From Pseudomonas prosekii (GTDB lineage: Bacteria > Pseudomonadota > Gammaproteobacteria > Pseudomonadales > Pseudomonadaceae): a stretch of DNA of 64,000 nucleotides. Location of the stretch: the NCBI RefSeq assembly GCF_900105155.1, contig NZ_LT629762.1, forward strand, positions 744,001 to 808,000. The letters are read 5' to 3'. Each line of letters opens with the position of its first letter. Position 1 is the first letter of the stretch. A model generated the notes under the pieces. It searched no databases. It was not told where the DNA came from and saw only the letters and a list, made by a program, of their open reading frames with translations. Of this stretch, positions 1-8,749 are shown one piece after another. Both the position numbers and the translations under genes were made by a program.

Positions 1-1
1 C

Positions 2-718
2 GAGCAACGTCTGCGCATCGGCCAGCCGGGTTTTGTCTGTGAACTGAGTGGCGCCACGGTGCCGCTGATGCCGAATGAAGCGGGCCAATGGCTGCTGCTC
101 GGCGACAGCTTCGGGCCGCTGGCGTGGTTTGTCCTCGACGACCGTTTGCGCGCCGACGCCCCGGCGCTGCTGGCCGCGTGCAAGGCGCGTGGCTGGCGCA
201 CGTTGTTGCTGTCCGGCGACAGTTCGCCGATGGTCGCCAGCGTCGCCGCCGAATTGGGCATCGACGAAGCCCGTGGCGGCTTACGTCCCGACGACAAGTT
301 GCAGGTGCTGCAGCAACTGCATAAAGAAGGTCGCAAGGTGTTGATGCTCGGCGACGGCGTCAATGACGTGCCGGTGCTGGCCGCCGCCGACATCAGCGTG
401 GCGATGGGGTCGGCCACCGATCTGGCGAAAACCAGCGCCGACGCGGTGCTGCTGTCCAATCGTCTTGATGCCTTGGTGCAAGCCTTCAGCCTCGCGCGGC
501 GCACACGTCGGGTAATCATCGAGAACCTGCTGTGGGCCGGGTTGTACAATGGCCTCATGTTGCCGTTCGCCGCCCTCGGCTGGATCACTCCTGTGTGGGC
601 CGCAGTCGGCATGTCGATCAGTTCGTTGACCGTGGTGCTCAATGCCCTGCGCCTGACTCGGATGCCGAGCGCGCCCGGCGCCGGCGCCACGCCTGAAACC
701 CGTCCGCTGCCGGCCTGA
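2..718 (+). CDS. ccoI: Copper-translocating P-type ATPase, C-terminal part (cut by window start)
   Basis: Only the last 238 codons are present; the frame is open to the window edge. The visible part has the P-type ATPase hinge motif GDGVND (MLGDGVNDVPVLAAADISVA), which lies in the P domain, followed by two hydrophobic helices (around NLLWAGLYNGLMLPFAALGW and VGMSISSLTVVLNALRL) typical of the C-terminal membrane pair of P1B ATPases. The next gene is ccoS, so this is most likely CcoI/FixI, the ATPase that exports copper to the periplasm for assembly of the binuclear centre of cbb3 cytochrome oxidase. The metal-binding N-terminus and the CPC motif lie outside the window, so the metal cannot be checked here. 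The symbol rests on context plus family. Confidence 0.9.
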   Translation, partial: EQRLRIGQPGFVCELSGATVPLMPNEAGQWLLLGDSFGPLAWFVLDDRLRADAPALLAACKARGWRTLLLSGDSSPMVASVAAELGIDEARGGLRPDDKLQVLQQLHKEGRKVLMLGDGVNDVPVLAAADISVAMGSATDLAKTSADAVLLSNRLDALVQAFSLARRTRRVIIENLLWAGLYNGLMLPFAALGWITPVWAAVGMSISSLTVVLNALRLTRMPSAPGAGATPETRPLPA

Positions 719-742
719 GCCGCGCGGGCATGGAGTCTACCG

Positions 743-961
743 ATGCCAGCTCTTTACGTGATGATCCCGGCCGCGCTGCTGATCGTGGCCATCGCCGTGT
801 ACATTTTCTTCTGGGCGGTCGACAGCGGCCAGTACGACGACCTCGACGGTCCGGCCCATAGCATCCTGTTCGACGACCAGGACCCGAACCACACCGCCGC
901 CGTCGACGAGGCCAGCGGCCACCCGACAAAACCCGACGACAAGGCGCCACCCCATGCTTGA
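743..961 (+). CDS. ccoS: cbb3-type cytochrome oxidase assembly protein CcoS
   Basis: A 72-residue protein with one N-terminal transmembrane segment (about residues 5-27, MIPAALLIVAIAVYIFFWAV) followed by a short acidic motif of the type DSGQYDDLDGPAHSILFDD, the signature of CcoS/FixS. It is needed for maturation of cbb3 oxidase, probably cofactor insertion. It starts 25 bases after ccoI, and its stop overlaps the start of the next gene by 8 bases, so the three are probably translated as a coupled operon. Confidence 0.93.
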   Translation: MPALYVMIPAALLIVAIAVYIFFWAVDSGQYDDLDGPAHSILFDDQDPNHTAAVDEASGHPTKPDDKAPPHA

Positions 962-1637
962 ACTGGCGCCATTGCTGGTGTCTGCGGTGATCCTCGGCCT
1001 GCTCGGCGGCGGCCATTGCCTGGGCATGTGCGGCGGTTTGATGGGCGCGTTGACCCTGGCGATTCCCAAGGAACAACGCAGCCGCCGTTTCCGTTTGCTG
1101 CTGGCCTACAACCTCGGACGGATTCTCAGCTACGCCACCGCCGGCCTGCTTATCGGTCTGGCCGGTTGGGCGGTGGCCAACAGCCCGGCGGCGATGTTCA
1201 TGCGCGTGCTTGCCGGGCTGCTGCTGATCGCCATGGGTTTGTACCTGGCCGGCTGGTGGAGCGGCCTGACCCGCATCGAAAGCCTCGGTCGCGGCTTGTG
1301 GCGGCATATTCAGCCGGTTGCGAACAAACTGCTGCCGGTGTCGAGCCTGCCCCGCGCCTTGCTGCTGGGCGCGCTCTGGGGCTGGTTGCCGTGCGGGCTG
1401 GTTTACAGCACGTTGCTGTGGGCGGCGAGCCAGGGTAATGCGCTCGACAGTGCGTTGCTGATGTTGGCGTTCGGGCTCGGTACATGGCCGGTGTTACTGG
1501 CCACCGGGCTGGCGGCAGAACGGGTGACGGCGCTGCTGCGCAAACGCAGCGTGCGCATGGCGGGCGGGTTGCTGGTGATTATCTTCGGCATCTGGACACT
1601 GCCCGGCCCGCATCAGCATTGGTTGATGGGTCACTAA
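954..1637 (+). CDS. TauE/SafE-like (cytochrome biogenesis-type) membrane protein
   Basis: A 227-residue polytopic membrane protein with about six hydrophobic segments. The N-terminal glycine-rich motif GGGHCLGMCGGLMGAL carries a CxxxC pair, seen in the DsbD/UreH-like branch that databases name sulfite exporter TauE/SafE family. A second motif, GALWGWLPCGLVYSTL, is its internal counterpart. The start overlaps ccoS by 8 bases, so it belongs to the ccoI-ccoS operon. From that position a role in metal or cofactor handling for cbb3 oxidase is more likely than sulfite export, but that is inference. It is followed by a long inverted repeat. Confidence 0.8.
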   Translation: MLELAPLLVSAVILGLLGGGHCLGMCGGLMGALTLAIPKEQRSRRFRLLLAYNLGRILSYATAGLLIGLAGWAVANSPAAMFMRVLAGLLLIAMGLYLAGWWSGLTRIESLGRGLWRHIQPVANKLLPVSSLPRALLLGALWGWLPCGLVYSTLLWAASQGNALDSALLMLAFGLGTWPVLLATGLAAERVTALLRKRSVRMAGGLLVIIFGIWTLPGPHQHWLMGH

Positions 1638-1644
1638 CTCCCAG

Positions 1645-1797
1645 CCCTGTAGCAGCTGCCGAGCCTGCGAGGCTGCGTTCGGCGGCGCAGCCGTCGTGAA
1701 ATCAGGCAGTGCGGTGTGTCAGGACGATGTGGGCTCAGTGTTTACGACGGCTTCGCCGCCGAACGCAGCCTCGCAGGCTCGGCAGCTGCTACAAGGG
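1645..1797. repeat. Long inverted repeat (REPIN-like, family B)
   Basis: Two arms of about 45 bases (beginning CCCTGTAGCAGCTGCCGAGC and ending GGCAGCTGCTACAAGGG) are inverted around a short, less conserved middle. Close relatives occur near 27739, 37445 and 63758. Lies between the cco operon and hemN. Confidence 0.85.
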
Positions 1798-1826
1798 ATA
1801 GTTGGCGATGGTTGGCAATGACAGCG

Positions 1827-1840
1827 TTGATGCAAATCAA
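1827..1840 (+). promoter_or_regulatory. ANR/FNR box upstream of hemN
   Basis: TTGATGCAAATCAA is an exact match to the FNR/ANR consensus TTGAT-N4-ATCAA. Its centre lies about 71 bases before the hemN start codon. The anr gene itself is 1.7 kb downstream, which supports anaerobic activation of hemN by ANR. Confidence 0.85.
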
Positions 1841-1904
1841 GATGCCGCAACGTCGCACCCCATAGACTCGCTGCCACTGCAAGCCTATCCGGGGGAATGC
1901 CCGC

Positions 1905-3287
1905 ATGCTCGACGCCATTCGTTGGGACACTGATCTGATCCGCCGTTACGACCTGTCGGGACCGCGCTATACCTCCTACCCGACCGCCGTTCAATTCACC
2001 AGCCAGGTTGGCACATTCGACCTGTTTCATGCCCTGCGCGACAGCCGTAAAGCATTGCGGCCACTGTCGCTGTACGTGCACGTGCCGTTCTGCGCGAACA
2101 TTTGCTATTACTGCGCCTGCAACAAAGTCATCACCAAGGATCGCGGTCGCGCACTCCCCTACTTGCAGCGGCTGGAGCAGGAAATCCAACTGATCGCCTG
2201 CCACCTCGACCCCGCGCAAAAAGTCGAGCAACTGCATTTCGGCGGCGGCACCCCGACCTTCCTCAGCCACGACGAATTGCGTCAGTTGATGGCGCACCTG
2301 CGCAAGCATTTCAATTTGCTCGATGACGATTCCGGCGACTACGGCATCGAAATCGACCCGCGCGAGGCAGACTGGTCGACCATGGGCCTGCTGCGTGAAC
2401 TGGGTTTCAACCGGGTCAGCATCGGCCTGCAAGACCTCGACCCGGCAGTACAGCGCGCGGTCAATCGCCTGCAAAGCCTGGAAGAAACCCGCGCCGTGAT
2501 CGACGCCGCGCGGACCTTGCAGTTTCGCTCGATCAACATCGACCTGATCTACGGTTTGCCGCGCCAGACCCCGGAAAACTTCGCCCGCACCGTTGAAGAA
2601 GTCATTAACCTGCAGCCGGACCGGCTCTCGGTGTTCAACTATGCGCACCTGCCGGAACGCTTCATGCCGCAACGGCGGATCAACAGCGCCGACCTGCCGA
2701 GCCCGGCGCAGAAACTCGAAATGCTCCAGAACACCATCGAGCAACTGACCCAGGCCGGCTATCGCTATATCGGCATGGACCACTTCGCCCTGCCCGACGA
2801 TGAACTGGCGATTGCCCAGGAAGAATCAACCCTGCAACGCAACTTTCAGGGTTACACCACCCACGGCCATTGCGATTTGATCGGCCTCGGCGTTTCGGCG
2901 ATCAGCCAGATCGGCGACCTCTACTGCCAGAACACCAGCGACCTCAACCTCTACCAGAACACCCTCGCCTCGGCACAACTGGCGACCAATCGCGGCTTGC
3001 TGTGCAACGCCGATGACCGTTTGCGCCGGGCGGTGATTCAGCAATTGATCTGCGGCTTCAACCTTGAATTCGCCAGCATCGAACAAGCCTTCAACATCGA
3101 CTTTCGTGGCTATTTCAGTGAACTCTGGCCGCAATTGCAGGAGATGGCCAACGACGGTTTGATCGAACTCGACAGCGAACGCATCAGCGTGCTGCCCGCC
3201 GGGCGCTTGCTGGTGCGCTCGGTGTGCATGGTGTTCGACGCGTACCTGGAACAGCAAAACCGCCAGCGCTTTTCGCGGGTGATTTAG
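1905..3287 (+). CDS. hemN: Oxygen-independent coproporphyrinogen III oxidase
   Basis: A 460-residue radical SAM enzyme that decarboxylates coproporphyrinogen III to protoporphyrinogen IX without oxygen, in the cytoplasm. The cluster motif is FCANICYYCAC, with C63, C67 and C70 for the 4Fe-4S cluster and C72 completing the CxxxCxxCxC pattern of true HemN, as opposed to HemW. Also visible are the HFGGGTP glycine motif for SAM and the N-terminal YDLSGPRYTSYPTA stretch typical of HemN. The length matches the family (about 457-460). A perfect ANR box sits upstream and anr lies downstream, so expression at low oxygen is expected. Confidence 0.96.
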   Translation: MLDAIRWDTDLIRRYDLSGPRYTSYPTAVQFTSQVGTFDLFHALRDSRKALRPLSLYVHVPFCANICYYCACNKVITKDRGRALPYLQRLEQEIQLIACHLDPAQKVEQLHFGGGTPTFLSHDELRQLMAHLRKHFNLLDDDSGDYGIEIDPREADWSTMGLLRELGFNRVSIGLQDLDPAVQRAVNRLQSLEETRAVIDAARTLQFRSINIDLIYGLPRQTPENFARTVEEVINLQPDRLSVFNYAHLPERFMPQRRINSADLPSPAQKLEMLQNTIEQLTQAGYRYIGMDHFALPDDELAIAQEESTLQRNFQGYTTHGHCDLIGLGVSAISQIGDLYCQNTSDLNLYQNTLASAQLATNRGLLCNADDRLRRAVIQQLICGFNLEFASIEQAFNIDFRGYFSELWPQLQEMANDGLIELDSERISVLPAGRLLVRSVCMVFDAYLEQQNRQRFSRVI

Positions 3288-3296
3288 GCGGTCATC

Positions 3297-3476
3297 TCAG
3301 CAGGCGTGCTGTCTGGACTGCATGGCCGGCGACGCCGCTTTGAGCACGCCAAGTTTGGCTTTGATTTGTTCCGGGCTCAGCCGTTTATCTCCCATCACTG
3401 CCTGCATTTCGGGTAACGGCCGCCGCACTGCATGCTCTATCGTCCTACGACAGAATCGCCGTGCGCTGGCCTGAAT
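3297..3476 (-). CDS. Candidate small protein between hemN and anr (start uncertain)
   Basis: The minus strand carries an open frame ending in MGDKRLSPEQIKAKLGVLKA and a short tail. The hydrophilic, helical C-terminus looks like a real small protein, and P. aeruginosa has a hypothetical gene at this hemN-anr position (PA1545, from memory). There is no ATG, GTG or TTG behind a good ribosome site. A strong GGGAGGA sits just before an ATT codon at 3476, which would give 59 residues. Other starts are a GTG or internal ATGs near residues 20-30. The upstream extension of the frame only shadows anr. Translation is not established. Confidence 0.35.
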   Translation of the reverse strand: MQASARRFCRRTIEHAVRRPLPEMQAVMGDKRLSPEQIKAKLGVLKAASPAMQSRQHAC

Positions 3477-3533
3477 GTCCTCCCGTGAGTTACCCTTACG
3501 GCTTATGTGTGTTTTCCCACAAGGATTGAAGAA

Positions 3534-4265
3534 ATGTCCGAGCCAGTCAAACTGCGCGCTCACAGCCAGGCCCATTGCAAGGATTGCAGCCTGGCCCCTC
3601 TCTGCCTGCCACTTTCTTTGAATCTGGAAGACATGGAAGCGCTGGACGAGATCGTTAAACGCGGTCGCCCGTTGAAAAAAGGCGAATTCCTGTTTCGCCA
3701 GGGCGACACGTTCGATTCCGTTTATGCAGTTCGCTCCGGCGCCCTGAAGACTTTCAGCCTCAGCGATGGCGGCGAAGAACAACTCACCGGTTTCCACCTG
3801 CCGAGCGAGCTGGTCGGCTTGTCGGGTATGGACACGGAAAAGCATCCCGTATCAGCGCAGGCACTGGAAACCACCTCGGTTTGCGAAATCCCGTTTGAAC
3901 GCCTCGACGAACTGGCGCTGCAATTGCCGCAACTGCGCCGCCAGTTGATGCGCGTGATGAGCCGCGAGATTCGTGACGATCAGCAAATGATGTTGCTGCT
4001 GTCAAAGAAAACCGCCGACGAGCGCATCGCCACGTTCCTCGTCAACCTGTCTGCACGCTTTCGCGCGCGCGGGTTCTCGGCCAACCAGTTCCGCTTGAGC
4101 ATGTCGCGCAACGAAATCGGCAATTACCTGGGCCTGGCAGTGGAAACCGTGTCGCGGGTGTTCACCCGTTTCCAGCAAAACCAGCTGATCGCCGCCGAGG
4201 GCAAGGAAATTCATATCCTCGACCCGATCCAGCTGTGCGCCCTGGCCGGCGGCTCTCTGGACTGA
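3534..4265 (+). CDS. anr: Anaerobic transcriptional regulator ANR (FNR family)
   Basis: A 243-residue CRP/FNR regulator. Four cysteines that can hold the oxygen-sensing 4Fe-4S cluster are in place: C15, C18 and C24 ([11 protein letters not shown]) and C117 (TTSVCEIP). A cyclic-nucleotide-like beta roll (about 30-140), a dimerisation helix (about 135-165) and a helix-turn-helix (about 186-212, [20 protein letters not shown]) follow; the E..S..R recognition pattern is that of FNR, which reads TTGAT half sites. The ATG at 3534 is chosen over an in-frame one 27 bases upstream because it gives the usual Anr N-terminus and has AAGGA in front. It should activate hemN and the cbb3 and denitrification genes. 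Confidence 0.96.
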   Translation: MSEPVKLRAHSQAHCKDCSLAPLCLPLSLNLEDMEALDEIVKRGRPLKKGEFLFRQGDTFDSVYAVRSGALKTFSLSDGGEEQLTGFHLPSELVGLSGMDTEKHPVSAQALETTSVCEIPFERLDELALQLPQLRRQLMRVMSREIRDDQQMMLLLSKKTADERIATFLVNLSARFRARGFSANQFRLSMSRNEIGNYLGLAVETVSRVFTRFQQNQLIAAEGKEIHILDPIQLCALAGGSLD

Positions 4266-4356
4266 CTGCGCGCCGAGTAGTGCAATTGCGGCTGAGCGAA
4301 ACGGTTCAGCCGCCGTTATACTGCGACGTTTGCAGCCCTGCCAGGACAACTCGACG

Positions 4357-4905
4357 ATGGTCTTCGACTCCTTCGACATCAAATCCCTGATCCGCCCCGT
4401 GATCGATTTCCCCAAGCCGGGCGTAATCTTTCGTGACATCACCCCACTGTTTCAATCGCCAACGGCCCTGCGCCTGGTGATGGACAGCTTCGCCCACCGC
4501 TACGTCGAGGCCGACTTCACGCACATTGGTGCGATGGACGCGCGTGGCTTCTTGATCGGTTCGGTGCTGGCGTATCAGTTGAACAAGCCGCTGGTGCTGT
4601 TCCGCAAGCAGGGCAAACTGCCGGCGGACGTGTTGGCCGAGGGCTACGCCACCGAGTACGGCGAGGCTTTTCTGGAAGTGCACGCCGACAGCTTGTGCGA
4701 AGGCGATTCGGTGGTGATGTTTGATGATTTGATCGCCACCGGCGGCACGCTGATCGCAGCGGCCAACCTGATTCGGCGCATGGGCGCGCGGATTCACGAA
4801 GCGGCGGCAATTATCGATTTGCCGGAGCTGGGTGGGTCGCAGCGACTGGAAGACATGGGCATTCCGACGTTCTGCCTGACGCAGTTTGCGTTGAGCGAGC
4901 AATAA
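4357..4905 (+). CDS. apt: Adenine phosphoribosyltransferase
   Basis: A 182-residue cytosolic salvage enzyme making AMP from adenine and PRPP. The PRPP loop is visible as [14 protein letters not shown], the hood and N-terminal region as [20 protein letters not shown], and the DARGF motif is present; all are standard for Apt, and length is normal. The ATG at 4357 has CCAGGA upstream; a TTG 27 bases earlier is the only longer alternative. It follows anr in the same direction with a 91-base gap, so it may have its own promoter. Confidence 0.95.
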   Translation: MVFDSFDIKSLIRPVIDFPKPGVIFRDITPLFQSPTALRLVMDSFAHRYVEADFTHIGAMDARGFLIGSVLAYQLNKPLVLFRKQGKLPADVLAEGYATEYGEAFLEVHADSLCEGDSVVMFDDLIATGGTLIAAANLIRRMGARIHEAAAIIDLPELGGSQRLEDMGIPTFCLTQFALSEQ

Positions 4906-4920
4906 AGCGGCGCCTGCGAG

Positions 4921-5006
4921 GACGCCATCGCGGGCAAGCCGTGCTCCCACAAAAAGCACATGCGGCACATTACCTGTGGGAGCGAGCTTGCTCGCGATGG
5001 CGTCAG
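4921..5006. repeat. REPIN (inverted REP pair, family A)
   Basis: Inverted REP units (CGCGGGCAAGCCGTGCTCCCAC against GTGGGAGCGAGCTTGCTCGCG) flank a loop AAAAAGCACATGCGGCACAT. The same loop with a single base change is found at 6258-6344, on the other side of the acyl-CoA dehydrogenase gene. Confidence 0.85.
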
Positions 5007-5022
5007 CCGCTGCACCGCCGAA

Positions 5023-6171
5023 TCAAAGCCCCATCTGCTTGCTGATGATTTCGTTCATCACTTCCCGCGTCCCGCCGCCAATCGACAGAATCCGGTTATC
5101 CCGATACAGCCGCTCCACCAGGCTTTCGCGCATGTAACCCATGCCACCCAGAATTTGCACCGCATCGTTAGTGATGCGATCCGCGGTGTCGGTGGCAAAA
5201 TTCTTCGCCATGGAAATCTCTTTGATCACGCTCTGCCCCGCCGCCATTTTCGCAGCCTGGCGATAGGTGAACTCGCGTGACACTTCCAGCGCCGTGGCCA
5301 TTTCCGCCAAGCGGTGTTTGAGCACCTGAAACTTGCCGATCGGTTTGCCAAACGCTTCACGCTCGCGCGCCCATTTCAGGCTCTGTTCCAACGCCAGTTG
5401 CGCGGTCATGTTGGCCATCAGCGCCAGCGCCAGGCGTTCGCTCTGGAAGTTGCCCATGATGCAGGCGAAGCCCATGTTCTCGGCGCCGATCAGGTTGCCT
5501 GCCGGCACCGGACAGTTATCGAAGAACAATTCGGCGGTGTCCGACGCCCACCAACCCATTTTCTTCAATTGCCGCCCGACCGTGAAACCGGGGGTGCCCT
5601 TCTCGATCATCAGCAAACTGATGCCGCCGAAACCCGGCGCGCCAGTGCGCACCGCGACTGTGTAGAAGTCCGCGCGGATACCGCTGGTGATAAAGGTTTT
5701 GCTGCCATTGACCCGATAGACGTCGCCATCGCGCACGGCGCGGGTTTGCAGATTGGCCACGTCGGAGCCGCCGCTGGGCTCGGTAATCGCCAGCGCGCTG
5801 ATCTTCTCGCCGGACAGCACTTGCGGCACCACCCGGTCGCGCACCTCGGGCCGCGCCCATTTGAGAATCGGCGGCAGACCGATGTCCAGCGAACCGAGCC
5901 CGGCGACCAGACCACCGGACCCGCAGCGCATCAGTTCTTCGCTGGCCGCGACTTTGGCGAACACGTCACCTTCATGGCTGCCGCCCAGCGCTTCGGGATA
6001 ACCGATGCCGAGAATCCCCGCTGCACCTGCCTTGAGGTAGAGCTCGCGGGGAAAGCTTTCGGCCTCTTCCCACTGATCAATGTCCGGCAAAATCTCGCGC
6101 TCGACGAAACGCCTGACGCTGTCGCGAACCAATTGGTGGCTGGGATCGAAGTATTCCTGAAAGGCAGGCAT
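5023..6171 (-). CDS. Acyl-CoA dehydrogenase
   Basis: A 382-residue FAD enzyme forming the trans-2 double bond in an acyl-CoA, with the full three-domain ACAD fold: signature ALAITEPSGGSDVA (residues 126-139), FAD and electron-transfer segment, and C-terminal REAFGKPIGKFQ and QILGGMGYMRES motifs. The usual catalytic glutamate before GT near the C-terminus (EGT in medium-chain enzymes) is glycine here (IGGGTREVM, G366). E245 in NFQSERLALA aligns with the alternative base used by long-chain and isovaleryl-CoA dehydrogenases, so a branched or long acyl substrate is likely. It stands alone between two nearly identical REPINs. Confidence 0.88.
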   Translation of the reverse strand: MPAFQEYFDPSHQLVRDSVRRFVEREILPDIDQWEEAESFPRELYLKAGAAGILGIGYPEALGGSHEGDVFAKVAASEELMRCGSGGLVAGLGSLDIGLPPILKWARPEVRDRVVPQVLSGEKISALAITEPSGGSDVANLQTRAVRDGDVYRVNGSKTFITSGIRADFYTVAVRTGAPGFGGISLLMIEKGTPGFTVGRQLKKMGWWASDTAELFFDNCPVPAGNLIGAENMGFACIMGNFQSERLALALMANMTAQLALEQSLKWAREREAFGKPIGKFQVLKHRLAEMATALEVSREFTYRQAAKMAAGQSVIKEISMAKNFATDTADRITNDAVQILGGMGYMRESLVERLYRDNRILSIGGGTREVMNEIISKQMGL

Positions 6172-6257
6172 CGGCGAACTCCACTGAAGGGTTCAGCGAC
6201 GTTAACCGAGCGCTTGCTTGGTTTTCAATAGCGCTTTGTGAATCAAGGAGACTGAAG

Positions 6258-6344
6258 CGCCTGCATCGCGGGCAAGCCGTGCTCCCACAAAAAGCACATG
6301 CGGCGCATTACCTGTGGGAGCAAGGCTTGCCCGCGATGGCGTCA
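6258..6344. repeat. REPIN (family A), near-copy of the one at 4921
   Basis: Inverted REP pair with the same AAAAAGCACATGCGGC loop as at 4921-5006. It lies between recR and the acyl-CoA dehydrogenase gene. Confidence 0.85.
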
Positions 6345-6353
6345 GTCAAGAAG

Positions 6354-6956
6354 CTACAAAGCGATCGGCTTACGCCCGGCAAACGAATGCGCCAACGTCC
6401 CGCCGTCGACCAACTCCAGCTCCCCGCCCAACGGCACGCCATGGGCGATACGCGAGGCGATCAAGCCTTTGTTATTCAACAACTGGGCGATGTAATGCGC
6501 GGTCGCTTCACCTTCGACTGTCGGGTTGGTCGCGAGAATGACCTCGGTAAACGTCCCCGCCTCGGCGATTCGCGCGAGCAATTGCGGAATGCCGATGGCT
6601 TCCGGGCCGAGCCCGTCGAGTGGCGACAAATGGCCCTTGAGCACAAAGTAACGACCGCGGAAACCGGTCTGCTCGACGGCGTAGACATCCATCGGCCCTT
6701 CAACCACGCACAGCAAGGTGTCGTCGCGACGGTTGTCGGCGCATTGCGGGCAGAGGTCGTCTTCGGTCAGCGTGCGGCACAAACGGCAGTGGCCGACCCC
6801 TTCCATCGCTTGGCTCAATGCCTGGGCCAGTCGCGAACCGCCGCTGCGATCGCGCTCGAGCAGTTGCAACGCCATGCGCTGGGCGGTTTTCTGGCCGACG
6901 CCCGGCAGCGTTCGCAGGGCATCGATCAGTTGGCGAATCAGAGGGCTGAAGCTCAT
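6354..6956 (-). CDS. recR: Recombination mediator RecR
   Basis: A 200-residue RecFOR-pathway protein that helps load RecA on gapped DNA. In order it shows the N-terminal helix-hairpin-helix ([20 protein letters not shown]), a Cys4 zinc finger (CRLCRTL...CPQC), and a Toprim domain with [15 protein letters not shown]. Length is exactly typical. In most gammaproteobacteria it follows dnaX-ybaB directly; here a reductase gene and a terminator lie between ybaB and recR, so it must be transcribed separately or from the reductase promoter. Confidence 0.97.
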   Translation of the reverse strand: MSFSPLIRQLIDALRTLPGVGQKTAQRMALQLLERDRSGGSRLAQALSQAMEGVGHCRLCRTLTEDDLCPQCADNRRDDTLLCVVEGPMDVYAVEQTGFRGRYFVLKGHLSPLDGLGPEAIGIPQLLARIAEAGTFTEVILATNPTVEGEATAHYIAQLLNNKGLIASRIAHGVPLGGELELVDGGTLAHSFAGRKPIAL

Positions 6957-7021
6957 GGGGAAAAGTCCGACAAAACAACGAGACGCGGTTTATACCCGCG
7001 CCTCTGGCCAGCGTCAAATGC

Positions 7022-8056
7022 TCAGTCCTGGGCGACCCGCACCACCAGTTTGCCGAAGTTGCGTCCTTCCAGCAGACCGATGAATGCTTCGGGCGCCTGC
7101 TCCAGGCCATCGACGATGTCTTCGCGGAACTTGACCTTGCCGTCGCGCACCCACGGCGCCATGGCGCTGACGAATTCCGGCTGACGATCGCCATAGTCGT
7201 CGAACACGATAAAGCCCTGAATGCGTGCGCGTTTGGTCAGCAAGGTGCGCTGCAGTTGCGGCAGACGATCCGGGCCGCTCGGCGTTTCGTGCGCGTTGTA
7301 ACCGGCGATCAGGCCACACAGCGGCACCCGCGCCTTGGCATTCAGCAACGGCACGATGGCATCGAAGACCTTGCCGCCGACATTTTCGAAATAGATGTCG
7401 ACGCCTTGCGGGCAGGCCGCTGCCAGTTCACTGGCGAAGTTGTCGCTCTTGTGGTCGATGCAGGCGTCGAAGCCCAATTCCTCGACCACATAACGGCACT
7501 TTTCGGCGCCGCCAGCCACGCCAACCACGCGCAGGCCTTTGATCTTCGCCACTTGGCCGACCACCGAACCGACTGCTCCGGAAGCAGCGGCGACCACCAG
7601 CGTTTCGCCGGATTGCGGTTGACCGATGTCCATCAGGCCCATGTACGCGGTCATGCCCGGCATGCCTAACACGCCCAATGCCATCGACGGGCTCGGCAGC
7701 CCGGACGGGATTGGAATGATGTTGCGGCCGTCACTGATGCTGTGGCTCTGCCAACCGGTGGCGCCGACCACGAGATCACCTTCGTGAAACTTCGGATTGC
7801 GCGAATGCTCGACACGGCTGACGGCGCCGCCGGTCATCACTTCGTCGATTTCCACCGGCGCGGCGTAGGACGGCGCGTCACTCATGCGCCCGCGCATGTA
7901 GGGGTCGAGCGACAGGTAAAGGGTCTTGAGCAACACCTCGCCTTCCGCCAGATCCGGCAGCGCGACGCGCTCCAGGCGAAAATTCTCCGGAGTCGGCGCG
8001 CCCACCGGGCGGGACACCAGGACGATACGTTGGTTGAGGGTCAATGCTTGCGGCAT
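7022..8056 (-). CDS. NADP-dependent oxidoreductase, CurA/leukotriene-dehydrogenase type
   Basis: A 344-residue zinc-independent medium-chain reductase. The N-terminal GroES-like domain has SLDPYMRGRMSD, typical of the CurA/PTGR family, and the Rossmann domain has VVAAASGAVGSVVGQVAKIKG, the AxxGxxG nucleotide loop. No zinc-binding cysteines are present. Relatives reduce the double bond of enones such as curcumin or 15-oxo-prostaglandins with NADPH; the natural substrate here is unknown. The start has GGAGACG before ATG. It sits between ybaB and recR, probably cotranscribed with recR (65-base gap), which does not suggest a functional link. Confidence 0.88.
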   Translation of the reverse strand: MPQALTLNQRIVLVSRPVGAPTPENFRLERVALPDLAEGEVLLKTLYLSLDPYMRGRMSDAPSYAAPVEIDEVMTGGAVSRVEHSRNPKFHEGDLVVGATGWQSHSISDGRNIIPIPSGLPSPSMALGVLGMPGMTAYMGLMDIGQPQSGETLVVAAASGAVGSVVGQVAKIKGLRVVGVAGGAEKCRYVVEELGFDACIDHKSDNFASELAAACPQGVDIYFENVGGKVFDAIVPLLNAKARVPLCGLIAGYNAHETPSGPDRLPQLQRTLLTKRARIQGFIVFDDYGDRQPEFVSAMAPWVRDGKVKFREDIVDGLEQAPEAFIGLLEGRNFGKLVVRVAQD

Positions 8057-8142
8057 GTGAGCGTCTCCTTGATCGATGAATTTGGCAGCTATAGGGAGCA
8101 GACCCTTGTCGCGGTGCGGCGTTCGATGTTTCTGCCTGCCAT

Positions 8143-8255
8143 TGTGGCGAAGGGGCTTGCCGCCGTTCGGCTGCGTAGCAGGCGCTAGACCATAAAGCCC
8201 GTTGGCAGGTTATGGAGCGCTTCGCACGCCAACGGGGGCAAGCCCCCTCGCCACA
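8143..8255. repeat. Inverted repeat, family C (GTGGCGA...GGGGCTTGCC type)
   Basis: Arms of the type TTGTGGCGAAGGGGCTTGCC and GGCAAGCCCCCTCGCCACAA bracket a degenerate centre. A second copy is at 14669-14805. Confidence 0.75.
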
Positions 8256-8284
8256 AAAACAGGGCGCTCGCGTGCGGCAGAAAT

Positions 8285-8318
8285 AAAAACGCCAGGCGCG
8301 ATGCCTGGCATTTTTTTG
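8285..8318. terminator. Bidirectional rho-independent terminator after ybaB
   Basis: GCCAGGC/GCCTGGC stem with loop GCGAT, seven T on the plus side and a TTTTTATTT tract on the minus side. It ends the dnaX-ybaB transcript and insulates the downstream reductase gene. Confidence 0.85.
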
Positions 8319-8344
8319 TAGCCCATCCAATGCGCGTTGGCGAA

Positions 8345-8683
8345 TCAGAATGGCATTTTCATTCCCGGCGGCAGTTGCATGCCAGCGGTCACGCCGGACA
8401 TTTTGTCCTGGCTGTTGGCTTCGATCTTGCGCACGGCGTCGTTGACGGCGGCGGCGAATACCGCTTCGAGCATCTCGCGGTCGTCTTCGCTCAGGCCTTC
8501 GACCATGCTTGGGTCGATGGTCACGCGCTTGACGTCGTGACGACCGGTCATCAGCACGGTGACCATATCGCCACCAGCCTTACCGGTGACTTCGGCGTTG
8601 GCCAGTTCTTCCTGCATCTTGGCCATTTTTTCCTGCATCTGCTGCGCCTGCTTCATCAGGCCGGCCATGCCACCTTTCATCAT
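8345..8683 (-). CDS. YbaB/EbfC family nucleoid-associated protein
   Basis: A 112-residue DNA-binding dimer of the YbaB/EbfC family, rich in methionine and glutamine at the N-terminus ([20 protein letters not shown]) and ending in the usual [17 protein letters not shown] six bases before the ATG at 8683 favours this start over an ATG nine bases earlier. It lies directly downstream of dnaX with a 66-base gap, the conserved arrangement. Confidence 0.95.
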   Translation of the reverse strand: MMKGGMAGLMKQAQQMQEKMAKMQEELANAEVTGKAGGDMVTVLMTGRHDVKRVTIDPSMVEGLSEDDREMLEAVFAAAVNDAVRKIEANSQDKMSGVTAGMQLPPGMKMPF

Positions 8684-8749
8684 GGTAATCACCTCAAAGT
8701 ACTTGGATAAAAACAGCGCCCGGCGTCTAAAGCCAAACGCCTTCAGTTA

